Origin: JAILLW01 sp045640525 | GTDB lineage: Bacteria > Bacillota > Clostridia > Lachnospirales > Lachnospiraceae | Assembly (NCBI GenBank): GCA_045640525.1 | Contig: JAZUFE010000032.1 | Location: 1-10,161, forward strand | Direction: 5' to 3' | Length of the DNA stretch: 10,161 nt | Shown here: one piece after another, positions 1 to 6,596 of the stretch | How the letters are laid out: every line of letters begins with the position of its first letter | How positions within the stretch are numbered: the stretch's first letter is position 1 | The notes under the pieces: generated by a model | What the model was told of the DNA's origin: nothing | The model's input: the letters and a program-made list of their open reading frames with translations, nothing else | The model's database searches: none | Position numbers and translations under genes: made by a program

Positions 1-19
1 TCTTCATTTAACATAGTTG

Positions 20-81
20 ACATACAGATATCTCCTTGTACTTTTTTGTCGCAAATTAAATACTAAGATTTATCTGTATGT
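20..81 (+). repeat. 11-bp inverted repeat next to the terminator
   Basis: ACATACAGATA (20-30) is the exact reverse complement of TATCTGTATGT (71-81), with 40 bases between. The right arm ends two bases before the terminator hairpin at 84. In RNA the arms could form an 11-bp stem stacked on the terminator, as in the 3' end of a structured transcript. The rest of 1-170 is AT-rich, and I see no gene in it on either strand. Confidence 0.45.
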
Positions 82-83
82 TT

Positions 84-118
84 GGGAAGGGGTTTTTCCT
101 CTTCCCATATTTATTTTT
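84..118 (+). terminator. Rho-independent terminator-like hairpin
   Basis: GGGAAGGGG (84-92) pairs with CCTCTTCCC (98-106) through nine positions, one a G.U wobble, around a five-T loop. The T-rich but interrupted stretch ATATTTATTTTT follows. The T-rich tail is only on the + side, so it should end a + strand transcript entering from left of the window. It would insulate the padR operon from upstream transcription. Confidence 0.65.
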
Positions 119-179
119 GCCAACTATTATTTTACTCTATGTTTGCAATATAGATAATTAAAAATTTTCAAAATACTAC

Positions 180-208
180 TTGACATATAATACTACGTGA
201 CGTATAGT
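180..208 (+). promoter_or_regulatory. Promoter of the padR operon
   Basis: A consensus -35 box TTGACA (180-185) and TATAGT (203-208, one mismatch to the -10 consensus) are separated by exactly 17 bp. Transcription would start near 214-216, leaving a leader of about 90 nt. A perfect TATAAT at 186-191 lies within the spacer but has no matching -35 box. The -10 box overlaps an inverted repeat with arms ATACTA (190-195) and TAGTAT (205-210), a usual place for a repressor site. Confidence 0.65.
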
Positions 209-258
209 ATGACACGTAAGGCAGTATTACGTAAGGAACAGTATGTCGCATAGCATAC
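190..258 (+). promoter_or_regulatory. Repeated operator-like elements, probable PadR binding region
   Basis: AGTAT recurs at 206, 223 and 240, exactly 17 bp apart, giving three imperfect 17-bp units (206-222, 223-239, 240-256). The first two also share ACGTAAGG. Dyads lie over them: ATACTA/TAGTAT (190-210) across the -10 box, TATG-TCG-CATA (242-252), and GTATG/CATAC (241-258). PadR regulators commonly bind short dyads in their own promoter, so autoregulation is the natural inference. No binding has been shown. Confidence 0.5.
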
Positions 259-304
259 CGATGCCAATAAGTAAGGTTTAACCAAATAAGAGAAAGGAAC
301 AAGT

Positions 305-643
305 ATGGACACACAGTTAAAACGCGGAATGCTTGATATATGCGTTTTGAGTGCACTGCTTGAGGAAGACTCCTACGGTTATAAGATTATTAAAGATTTG
401 CAGCCGTATTTATCTATTTCCGAGTCAACTCTTTATCCTATCTTAAGAAGATTGGAAAGTGCAGATTGCTTAAGCGTATATTCGGCAGAACACAATGGCA
501 GATTGAGAAAGTATTACCAAATTCGTCCTTCCGGAAAGAGAAAGATCGATGAATTTTTGGAAGAATGGAAATCAATGATGGATATTTACAATTACATCGA
601 AGAGGAGATGAAGAAAAATGAACAAAGAAACGTTTCTGAATAA
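305..643 (+). CDS. PadR family transcriptional regulator
   Basis: This 112-residue protein is a small PadR-type winged-helix repressor that should act as a dimer on its own promoter. The first 75 residues carry the family signature: LKRGMLDICVLSALLEEDSYGY (residues 5-26, in two parts: a helix, then the SYGY turn), the recognition helix STLYPILRRLE (41-51), and a wing with GRLRKYY (65-71). The charged helical C-terminus (about 78-105) is the short dimerisation helix of the subfamily-2 PadR proteins. The length is normal for that group. AGAAAGGA (291-298) lies six bases before the ATG. The last 26 nt overlap the DUF1700 gene, so the two are probably translationally coupled. PadR genes next to DUF1700 genes are a recurring pair, in which the membrane partner is thought to feed the signal. 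The signal here is unknown. Confidence 0.93.
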   Translation: MDTQLKRGMLDICVLSALLEEDSYGYKIIKDLQPYLSISESTLYPILRRLESADCLSVYSAEHNGRLRKYYQIRPSGKRKIDEFLEEWKSMMDIYNYIEEEMKKNEQRNVSE

Positions 644-1199
644 TTTAAGAGAAAGTTTGAAGCAGTATTCTTCGGAAGAAACTGAGAAATCGATAGATTA
701 CTATTCGGAGATTATTGATGATCGGGTTGAGGATGGAATGAATGAAGAGGATGTGGTTGCATCGTTCGGCTCGGTTGATGATATAGCAAATAAAATTATA
801 GATGAGTTATCTCTTTCGACACTGGTTAAGTGCAAAGCCAAGGATAAGTCGATACCCAACTGGGCAATCGTATTACTGGTTATAGGTGCACCGCTATGGT
901 TTTCGCTGGCTATGGCAGCCTTCGCAATAGTGTTTGCAATATTTGTGGTTATCTGGTCTGTGTCGATTGCTTTTTGGAGCGTCATGCTGGCACTTGCAGT
1001 AGCAACTATCGCAACGATTTTCGCGGCAATAGTGTTCTGCTTCGGTCACTCGTTGTTGTCGATAGTAGGATTCTTCGGCGCAGCAGTTCTTCTTGCCGGA
1101 CTTACGATATTCTCCTTCCTGGCGGCCTTTTATATTACCAAAGGCATAGTAGTATTGAGCAAAAGCATTATACGCGGTATCAAGAAACTTTTTAGATAG
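618..1199 (+). CDS. DUF1700 (HAAS domain) integral membrane protein
   Basis: This 193-residue protein has a cytoplasmic alpha-helical HAAS/DUF1700 domain (residues 1-65) and a very hydrophobic C-terminal part. The signature region is visible as DYYSEIIDDRVEDGMNEED (27-45), followed by FGSVDDIANKI (50-60). Three or four membrane segments follow (about 82-112, 114-140, 148-174), ending in a basic tail (KSIIRGIKKLFR). HAAS domains are characteristically encoded beside PadR-type regulators and are thought to pass membrane or envelope signals to them; the mechanism is inferred. The start ATG lies inside padR. AGAGGAGA (601-608), within the padR reading frame, supplies its ribosome-binding site. 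The DUF4097 gene follows after 20 nt, so all three genes probably share one mRNA. Confidence 0.88.
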   Translation: MNKETFLNNLRESLKQYSSEETEKSIDYYSEIIDDRVEDGMNEEDVVASFGSVDDIANKIIDELSLSTLVKCKAKDKSIPNWAIVLLVIGAPLWFSLAMAAFAIVFAIFVVIWSVSIAFWSVMLALAVATIATIFAAIVFCFGHSLLSIVGFFGAAVLLAGLTIFSFLAAFYITKGIVVLSKSIIRGIKKLFR

Positions 1200-1219
1200 A
1201 AGAAAGAAGAGGTATAAAA

Positions 1220-2131
1220 ATGAAATTAGCAGGAAAAATGGCAATTATTGCCGGCAGTTTGGTAATGGTTGGTGCAATTACAGTTGCAGCAAGCAGCTGC
1301 CAGGTATATAGAAACATTAGAAACGGTATTGATGTTAAGCAGTCCGGTGAAATTAAAAAGATGGAGTATACTACAGATGCTTCCGGCATCGAAGAATTGG
1401 ATGTTGCGATTATTTCGGAACGTGTGGATATTAAGACGGGATCTTCAAACGAAATCAAGATTACCTATAATGATTACGCCGATGATCCGATTTATGAGAT
1501 TGTCAAGAATCAGCCCAGACTTAGCTTTGCGAGAGAGAGCACTTCCTTTGAATTTTGGAATATAGATGATTTGGAAGACATAATGACAAATATATTCTGC
1601 GAGAATGCCATTGACGACAACATAATAATAATCGAAGTACCGAAGAATTTTGTTGCCGAATATGATTTAAGTTGCGTATCCGGAAATATTTCAACTGAGG
1701 GCATTGATGCTAAGAATATGAATGCTGCTTCCGTATCCGGAGACCTTTTACTTAAGAATACCGATATTAAAGGTGAATTCGCATCTACAACTGTATCGGG
1801 TGAAATCGTTATGGAAAACGTCACTTGCGAAGATTGTGAAATTGCAACTACTTCGGGTGAAATGATGATAAGCGGCTTGAAGACAGAGAAGTGCTCGGCA
1901 TCAACTACTTCCGGTGATGTTCGAATGAAAGATGCATCGGTGGATAAAGATATAAATATTGAATCAATTTCCGGTGAGGTGGAACTTGAATTAAACGGAA
2001 GCGAAGAAGACTTCAATGTCGGTTGCGAGTCGGTATCGGGATATGTCAATGTGAAAAACACCGATCGTAATGCTGCAAAGACGATTACGGCTTCTACCGT
2101 ATCGGGAGATATTGAAATCAGCTTTAAATAA
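1220..2131 (+). CDS. DUF4097 family beta-repeat protein, exported or membrane-anchored
   Basis: The 303-residue product begins with a positively charged, hydrophobic N-terminus (residues 1-26) ending at Cys27 (AASSC). This could be a signal anchor or a weak lipobox, since position -3 is Ala rather than Leu. A beta-rich segment follows (50-150). The C-terminal half contains eight repeats with a V/T/I-SG turn at residues 153, 172, 192, 211, 230, 250, 272 and 294, spaced 19-22 residues. This is the DUF4097 putative-adhesin pattern and suggests a beta-solenoid with one SG turn per coil. AGAGG (1208-1212) lies seven bases before the ATG. As third gene of the padR operon it is likely repressed by PadR and may work with the DUF1700 protein in envelope stress or surface remodelling. 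Its biochemical role is not known. 'Adhesin' is a fold-based label only. Confidence 0.87.
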   Translation: MKLAGKMAIIAGSLVMVGAITVAASSCQVYRNIRNGIDVKQSGEIKKMEYTTDASGIEELDVAIISERVDIKTGSSNEIKITYNDYADDPIYEIVKNQPRLSFARESTSFEFWNIDDLEDIMTNIFCENAIDDNIIIIEVPKNFVAEYDLSCVSGNISTEGIDAKNMNAASVSGDLLLKNTDIKGEFASTTVSGEIVMENVTCEDCEIATTSGEMMISGLKTEKCSASTTSGDVRMKDASVDKDINIESISGEVELELNGSEEDFNVGCESVSGYVNVKNTDRNAAKTITASTVSGDIEISFK

Positions 2132-2135
2132 GCTA

Positions 2136-2164
2136 TTGAAAAATTGTCATAATATTTGTAAAAT
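2136..2164 (+). promoter_or_regulatory. Possible promoter of the sensor kinase gene
   Basis: TTGAAA (2136-2141) and TAAAAT (2159-2164) are spaced 17 bp, each with one mismatch to the sigma-A consensus. They start five bases after the DUF4097 stop codon. The 118-bp gap contains no convincing terminator, so readthrough from the padR operon is also possible. The region is AT-rich, so a chance match is a real alternative. A perfect 12-bp palindrome ATGAATATTCAT lies downstream at 2198-2209. Confidence 0.35.
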
Positions 2165-2249
2165 TATCTTATTATTGGCTTACGACATGAGATTTGAATG
2201 AATATTCATATAATTCGGGATAGCATAATAGGGGAGAGCAAACTGATTT

Positions 2250-4508
2250 ATGACAACATTTCAAATATTGTTTATTTTTCAAAACATATGCATAATCATC
2301 GGACTGATTGGAATTTTCGTGCTTTTGTGCAGTATGTCGCGTGCGGAAGGTAAGTATTTGATCGGCGCCGAAATATGTGCTGAAATCTTTGCCCTCGGTT
2401 ACGAGGGGGAGATGATGGCAACGACACAAGGTGAGGCGTTGTATGCTTCGTATATGCAGTCGATAGGACTTGCGTATGTGGGTGTGATGTTTGCTATCTA
2501 TATAGTCAGGATGACGAACATTATCAAAGTTCGCAGACGTACGTGGATGATAATTATTGCGATAGAAACAGCGTTGGCTGTTGTTGCGCTTACTACGAAG
2601 AGTACCGGATTGTATTATCGTGATATGCGTTTCGTAGAGACAGGGCTGTATCCTCATCTAGAATTCGGCTTTTCACCGTTTCTGTTGCTGAATATGCTAC
2701 TGCTTGGCGGATTGGTAATTTTCGGTTTGGTTGTGACAATTGTCGCGGCAGTTAAGGCCCAAAGAAAAGATTTGCGGAATAAATATATCGGTGTGACGGT
2801 CGGAATATCAATACCGCTTCTTGCAATGGGATATTCACTGTTGGTTAATTTCAGCGATTATGAAACCATTTCATCATTTGTGGTGTTGTCACTCGGAATA
2901 ATTTCGATTGTGAAGTCAAAGGGACGTTTATATGACCCTGTGGAAATTGCCAGGGGTGATTTTTTCAGGAATTCATCGGTTGCGGCTATTGTTACGGATG
3001 CCAACTATCAGTTCCTTGACTGCAATGAAAATGCGTATGACTTTTTCCCGGAACTAAGGACAATAGATACGGATGTGCCTGTTAATAAATGGATACATCT
3101 TGAAAAGTTCAATAATGATAATTCACTGTTTCGACTTAATATCCGCAACCGATATTATGAATGCCGTGTCAATGACATAATTGACCAGGGTAGGTGCGTA
3201 GGACACGTTTTGGTCGTCGCGGATGTAACGTATCTTGAAGAACAGATGATTCGAATGGAGGAACTCAAGAAAGAGGCTGACAGTGCCAGTGCGGCCAAGA
3301 CGGTATTTTTGGCGAATATGAGCCACGAAATGAGGACCCCGTTGAATGCAATCATCGGACTTTCGGAACTTTCCGTCAGAGAAGATTCGGCAGAGCAGAT
3401 TAAGACATATGTTTCGCAAATCAAGAACTCGGGTCAGGTGCTTTTGGATATTGTGAGTGAAGTGCTCGACTTTTCGAAGGTTGAATCGGGTAAGCTTGAA
3501 CTTGTGCCGACCAAATACGTATTAAGTGAACTCTTGAATGCTGTCATTAACATGATTAATGTCAGAATAGGCACTCGAAATCTCGATTTCATTGTCAATG
3601 TCAATCCGGGGATTCCCAATTATCTTTACGGAGATGATATCAGAATCAGGCAGATATTGATTAATTTCTTAAGTAATGCCGTGAAATATACATCAACCGG
3701 GCATATTAAGTTTACGGTTGATTACAAGAAGAGCGATTCCGGTATTGTACTTATTGTTGCGGTAGAAGACACGGGCAAAGGTATAAAGGAAGAGGATATT
3801 GATAATCTGTTTAAGAACTTCAGCAGAGTTGATCTTAATTCCAACCGAAACGTTCAGGGAACAGGGCTTGGATTGGCAATTTCGGCACGATTAATCGAAC
3901 TTATGGAAGGAGAGTACGATGTTGAAAGTACCTACGGAAAGGGCAGTTGTTTCAAATGCAGTATTCCGCAGGAGATAGATAAAGATATACCTATCGGCGA
4001 GGGAGAGGCGGAAGACATTTATGTTAAGAAGATGGTTCCGTTTGAAATTAAAACTTACAATCCTGTACAGGCCGATTCGAGCATAGAGCCGGTAAAGGAG
4101 GAAAAGAAGACCAAAGAGGAGGCAGTTGCACAAAAGTGCGAAGGAAAGAAATTTTTGGTTGTTGACGATAATCCTATCAATATCAAAGTATTACAGGCGC
4201 TTCTTAAACTGTTCAAAATTGAGAGTGACTCTGCATACAGCGGACCTGAAGCAATCGAGAAAGTTATGTCTGAAAACTACGATTTGATTATGATGGACCA
4301 TATGATGCCGGATATGGATGGTATTGAAGCTACTCAGAAGATTCGGGAAATCGACAGACCGGATATTAGCGATACCGTAATAGTTGCCTGTACGGCCAAT
4401 GCCGTTAAGGGCGCAGAGGAATTGTTCTTGAACAGCGGATTTAATGATTACATATGCAAGCCGATTGAAATGGAAGATTTGACCAATCTTCTTGACAGAA
4501 GCTTCTAG
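2250..4508 (+). CDS. Hybrid sensor histidine kinase: 7TM, PAS, HisKA, HATPase, receiver
   Basis: The 752-residue protein is a membrane-bound hybrid two-component kinase. Seven hydrophobic segments fill residues 4-222 (about 4-29, 35-52, 66-88, 98-115, 141-168, 178-199, 207-222), resembling the histidine kinase N-terminal 7TM module. A PAS-like domain (238-332) and a short coiled coil (333-350) follow. The H-box ANMSHEMRTPLNAIIG has phospho-acceptor His359. The HATPase domain shows the N-box residue Asn476, the G1 box DTGKG (507-511) and the G2 box GTGLGL (537-542). After an acidic/lysine-rich linker (about 575-632) comes a receiver with the acidic pair Asp639/Asp640, phospho-acceptor Asp683 and Lys737. 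All key residues are present, so it should be active. There is no HPt or output domain and no response regulator nearby; phosphate must pass to partners encoded elsewhere. The ligand is unknown. GGGGAG (2231-2236) is 13 nt from the ATG, longer than ideal. Confidence 0.93.
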   Translation: MTTFQILFIFQNICIIIGLIGIFVLLCSMSRAEGKYLIGAEICAEIFALGYEGEMMATTQGEALYASYMQSIGLAYVGVMFAIYIVRMTNIIKVRRRTWMIIIAIETALAVVALTTKSTGLYYRDMRFVETGLYPHLEFGFSPFLLLNMLLLGGLVIFGLVVTIVAAVKAQRKDLRNKYIGVTVGISIPLLAMGYSLLVNFSDYETISSFVVLSLGIISIVKSKGRLYDPVEIARGDFFRNSSVAAIVTDANYQFLDCNENAYDFFPELRTIDTDVPVNKWIHLEKFNNDNSLFRLNIRNRYYECRVNDIIDQGRCVGHVLVVADVTYLEEQMIRMEELKKEADSASAAKTVFLANMSHEMRTPLNAIIGLSELSVREDSAEQIKTYVSQIKNSGQVLLDIVSEVLDFSKVESGKLELVPTKYVLSELLNAVINMINVRIGTRNLDFIVNVNPGIPNYLYGDDIRIRQILINFLSNAVKYTSTGHIKFTVDYKKSDSGIVLIVAVEDTGKGIKEEDIDNLFKNFSRVDLNSNRNVQGTGLGLAISARLIELMEGEYDVESTYGKGSCFKCSIPQEIDKDIPIGEGEAEDIYVKKMVPFEIKTYNPVQADSSIEPVKEEKKTKEEAVAQKCEGKKFLVVDDNPINIKVLQALLKLFKIESDSAYSGPEAIEKVMSENYDLIMMDHMMPDMDGIEATQKIREIDRPDISDTVIVACTANAVKGAEELFLNSGFNDYICKPIEMEDLTNLLDRSF

Positions 4509-4527
4509 AACATTGAGATTTTAATAT

Positions 4528-4580
4528 AAAAGAAGGATTTGGGGTATATATCATAACCCTTAATCCTTCTTTTATTATGG
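4528..4580. terminator. Bidirectional terminator between convergent genes
   Basis: AAAAGAAGGATT (4528-4539) is perfectly complementary to AATCCTTCTTTT (4562-4573). The stem continues inward, after one T-T mismatch, through GGGGT/AACCCT with one wobble. T-rich flanks are present on both strands: TTCTTTTATTAT on +, and CTTTTATATTAA read on -. It lies between the stop of the sensor kinase gene (4508) and the stop of the arabinofuranosidase gene (4590) and should serve both. Confidence 0.85.
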
Positions 4581-4589
4581 CAATTTTAA

Positions 4590-6449
4590 CTATACCGTTG
4601 GGAAATATACCTGATACTTTTCGTATCCTACCTGATTCAACGGAATGAAGTTGATTCCGGGATCTTGAAATTTGGTTCTGAAGGTATCTATCCAAGATCC
4701 CCATTCTCTTTCATTGTCATGAATGAGTAACTCTTCCGGCTTGTGTCCGTGCAGGTAGAGAGTTCTTTCTTCACTGCATATACCGGCAAGGGCGTACGGA
4801 CCGTAGGAGAAGGCAACATAGTCTTCGGCACCTTCCAAAGGTGTTGTGTATACATCCATAGGGAGTGACAGTCTGACCTCGTCGTTGTTTTTCCAAACTC
4901 TGTTTATCTTAATGAATCCGTTTTCGAGTATTGAATTAATATCTGTTTCTTCACCGTTAATGCTAAGTGATGCCGCCCGGTGGACCCATTTGGGAAGCCT
5001 AAGATTCAGAGTGAATTCGGTTTCGGCTTCGCATGAAATTTTGAAGCACTCAAGCAGTACATCGGGCTGGTGGATAAAGATATGCGATATATCATTTTGA
5101 GTTTGCTTGCCATCGTTGGTGCTGTTAGCTTGATAGCAACCGCTCAGAGTGTCGCGATACTGCTCGATTGTGACATCTGTGTCATCAATTTTAATTTTGG
5201 CGGATGAAGCGGCATATATTCCGGTATATATATCTTTGCCGTCCGAATAATAAAGATAGCGGTTATGAGCTGAGTTGGCCTGCACCAAAGTTCCGTGGCA
5301 ACAGAAGAAATCGGTGAACTTGCCGGCCCATACCTTGTGACCGCCGGCACGTAACGGCTGGAAATATGTGATGAGTCCCTCTTCCGGATATTCGGCATCC
5401 TCACCGTTGGAATGCGAACCTCTGAAATATCCTTGTGACATTATTCCGTTGTACAGGTTTTGCTCTATATAGTCGAGATATTTGTGGTCCTTGGTCCATT
5501 TGAAAAGAATATCCGCGAGCCGAATCATGTTGTAAACGGTACAATGCTCCTGATTTTTGCTGCCCAGGCGATTTTCCATTGAATGTGGCGGAGTCCATAT
5601 TTCGCCGCAGGTTTGACCGCCGGTTACGCTTGTTCCGCGCTTGTCCACCGCCATGGTAAAATATGCAACAGCTATATCTTTGTATCTTTCAATTCCCGTA
5701 ACTTCATAAACTTTGGCACAACCTATTGCTTCGGGGATGGTTGTGTTGGCGTGCATGTTGGTAAGTACGTCCACTCCCGCAAGAAGTGGATCGAACAATC
5801 TGTGACGGTCATATTTGTCTATCAAGGTAAGATACATCTTATCTTGTGTAAATTCGTATAAGTCGGCCCAAATTTCAAGCATTCCGCCGGTCTCGAAATC
5901 CAATATGTCATCCATTTCCTCGCGACTTTTGTCCTTAACCCAGTTGTAGAACCACTTCGAGAAATTGATTGATACTTCCAAAGCTTCATTGTTGTGGGCG
6001 TATCTGTACATATCGTTAAGACCGAGGAAGGTCTTGTGAACGGTATAATGAGGTGCCCAAACCTGCTTGCCTTTGGCAATCCAGGTGAAATACTTTTCGG
6101 GGATGGAGGCTGCCCATTCTCCGCCGTTTTCAATCTGGCAGCGGTGCAGTTCGTGTATTATGAAATTTCCCTTGGCCAGCAGCTCTTCATCATGCGTTGC
6201 GTAATATCTTACGGCAACGGCACTTAAGAAGTGACCGAGAAAATGTCCGCGCAGCTGACAGGTCGGATCTTCCCAACCGGTATGTTTAACGGTCTTACTG
6301 CCATAGTTTTGATGGAGACCGGCTTCGTTATAAAAATTTGATAAGAGTGCTTCGGAATTCAGTTCCATCAGGTAGGCACGATTGTCAAATTCTTTTTTGA
6401 GCAGGGCTTCGTCTTTTAAAGTTATATCAGTTCCGGCTAAAGCTTTCAT
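4590..6449 (-). CDS. GH127/GH146-type beta-L-arabinofuranosidase (DUF1680), cytoplasmic
   Basis: The product is a 619-residue glycoside hydrolase of the DUF1680 (GH127-like) group. It probably releases beta-L-arabinofuranose from short arabino-oligosaccharides or hydroxyproline-linked glycans. In the GH127 type enzyme HypBA1 a cysteine nucleophile is held by zinc bound to Glu and three Cys. The same set is visible here as the E-x-C motif (Glu301, Cys303) and the Cys383-Cys384 pair in FFCCHGT. Glu283 in CGEIW matches the acid/base position. The YNM segment after Cys303 and the Tyr-rich LYNGIMSQGY stretch fit the family's helical-barrel core; the C-terminal third is beta-sandwich. There is no signal peptide, so it should act on imported sugars. 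The frame is open to a TTG at 6470, but ATG 6449 is chosen because AAGGAG sits seven bases upstream. No sugar transporter or other arabinose gene is in view. The exact family number and substrate are uncertain. Confidence 0.9.
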   Translation of the reverse strand: MKALAGTDITLKDEALLKKEFDNRAYLMELNSEALLSNFYNEAGLHQNYGSKTVKHTGWEDPTCQLRGHFLGHFLSAVAVRYYATHDEELLAKGNFIIHELHRCQIENGGEWAASIPEKYFTWIAKGKQVWAPHYTVHKTFLGLNDMYRYAHNNEALEVSINFSKWFYNWVKDKSREEMDDILDFETGGMLEIWADLYEFTQDKMYLTLIDKYDRHRLFDPLLAGVDVLTNMHANTTIPEAIGCAKVYEVTGIERYKDIAVAYFTMAVDKRGTSVTGGQTCGEIWTPPHSMENRLGSKNQEHCTVYNMIRLADILFKWTKDHKYLDYIEQNLYNGIMSQGYFRGSHSNGEDAEYPEEGLITYFQPLRAGGHKVWAGKFTDFFCCHGTLVQANSAHNRYLYYSDGKDIYTGIYAASSAKIKIDDTDVTIEQYRDTLSGCYQANSTNDGKQTQNDISHIFIHQPDVLLECFKISCEAETEFTLNLRLPKWVHRAASLSINGEETDINSILENGFIKINRVWKNNDEVRLSLPMDVYTTPLEGAEDYVAFSYGPYALAGICSEERTLYLHGHKPEELLIHDNEREWGSWIDTFRTKFQDPGINFIPLNQVGYEKYQVYFPTV

Positions 6450-6456
6450 GAAATGA

Positions 6457-6462
6457 CTCCTT
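6457..6462 (-). promoter_or_regulatory. Ribosome-binding site deciding the start of the arabinofuranosidase gene
   Basis: On the minus strand AAGGAG (+ strand CTCCTT, 6457-6462) is seven bases ahead of ATG at 6449. It lies inside any product begun at the upstream TTG (6470). This fixes the start at 6449. Confidence 0.85.
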
Positions 6463-6472
6463 TTGCGCAAAA
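6461..6472. promoter_or_regulatory. Perfect 12-bp palindrome TTTTGCGCAAAA, possible operator
   Basis: TTTTGCGCAAAA is its own reverse complement. It touches the ribosome-binding site of the arabinofuranosidase gene and lies downstream of its predicted promoter. CG-centred palindromes with A/T arms are typical of LacI-family operators, and a roadblock between promoter and start codon is a common arrangement for sugar genes. No such regulator is encoded in the window. Confidence 0.45.
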
Positions 6473-6483
6473 TATTGTTTTGG

Positions 6484-6497
6484 TATAAGCTCTTATA
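6484..6497. promoter_or_regulatory. Inverted repeat TATAAG-CT-CTTATA at the predicted transcription start
   Basis: Two perfect 6-bp arms flank a 2-bp centre. The element lies three bases past the predicted -10 box on the minus strand, so it covers the expected transcription start of the arabinofuranosidase gene, a position suited to repression. It is AT-rich and could be a chance dyad, but it lies only 11 bp from the TTTTGCGCAAAA palindrome. Confidence 0.4.
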
Positions 6498-6500
6498 GAT

Positions 6501-6529
6501 ATAGTATGCGTTACGAAAGAAATTTACAA
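6501..6529 (-). promoter_or_regulatory. Candidate promoter of the arabinofuranosidase gene
   Basis: On the minus strand TTGTAA (complement of 6524-6529) and TACTAT (complement of 6501-6506) are 17 bp apart, each with two mismatches to the sigma-A consensus. The leader would be about 45 nt and contains both palindromes. This is moderate evidence only. Confidence 0.42.
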
Positions 6530-6546
6530 TATTCTTTCCGACAGGT

Positions 6547-6596
6547 GCCGATTATCACTTATGAATCTCAAAAGAGAGATTGCCCGTGTCATCGGC
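6547..6596 (+). other. Nested stem-loop in the divergent spacer
   Basis: Outer arms GCCGAT (6547-6552) and ATCGGC (6591-6596) enclose an inner hairpin AATCTC-AAAAGA-GAGATT (6564-6581). No T-tract follows, so it does not look like a terminator. It matches no riboswitch consensus I know. It overlaps the candidate metallophosphoesterase promoter, so it may be a DNA dyad rather than an RNA element. Confidence 0.35.

Noticed and set aside
168..356. A 62-codon minus-strand open frame across the padR promoter
   Set aside because: It lies over the promoter and repeat elements, has no domain, and has no convincing ribosome-binding site.
1510..2061. A 183-codon minus-strand open frame opposite the DUF4097 gene
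   Set aside because: Its residue pattern mirrors the SG repeats on the other strand, and no ribosome-binding site precedes it. The + strand frame has clear family features.
2250..6449. The sensor kinase and arabinofuranosidase as a sugar-sensing hybrid two-component unit of the Bacteroides type
   Set aside because: The kinase has a 7TM input and no DNA-binding output domain. The genes converge on a shared terminator and are not co-transcribed.
6450..6470. Upstream TTG start giving seven more residues to the arabinofuranosidase
   Set aside because: The stretch contains the AAGGAG site for the ATG at 6449 and a perfect palindrome, so it is leader, not coding.
6547..6596. A known riboswitch in the divergent spacer
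   Set aside because: The stems match no consensus I can recall, including c-di-GMP, T-box and purine classes, and no terminator or anti-RBS pairing is evident.
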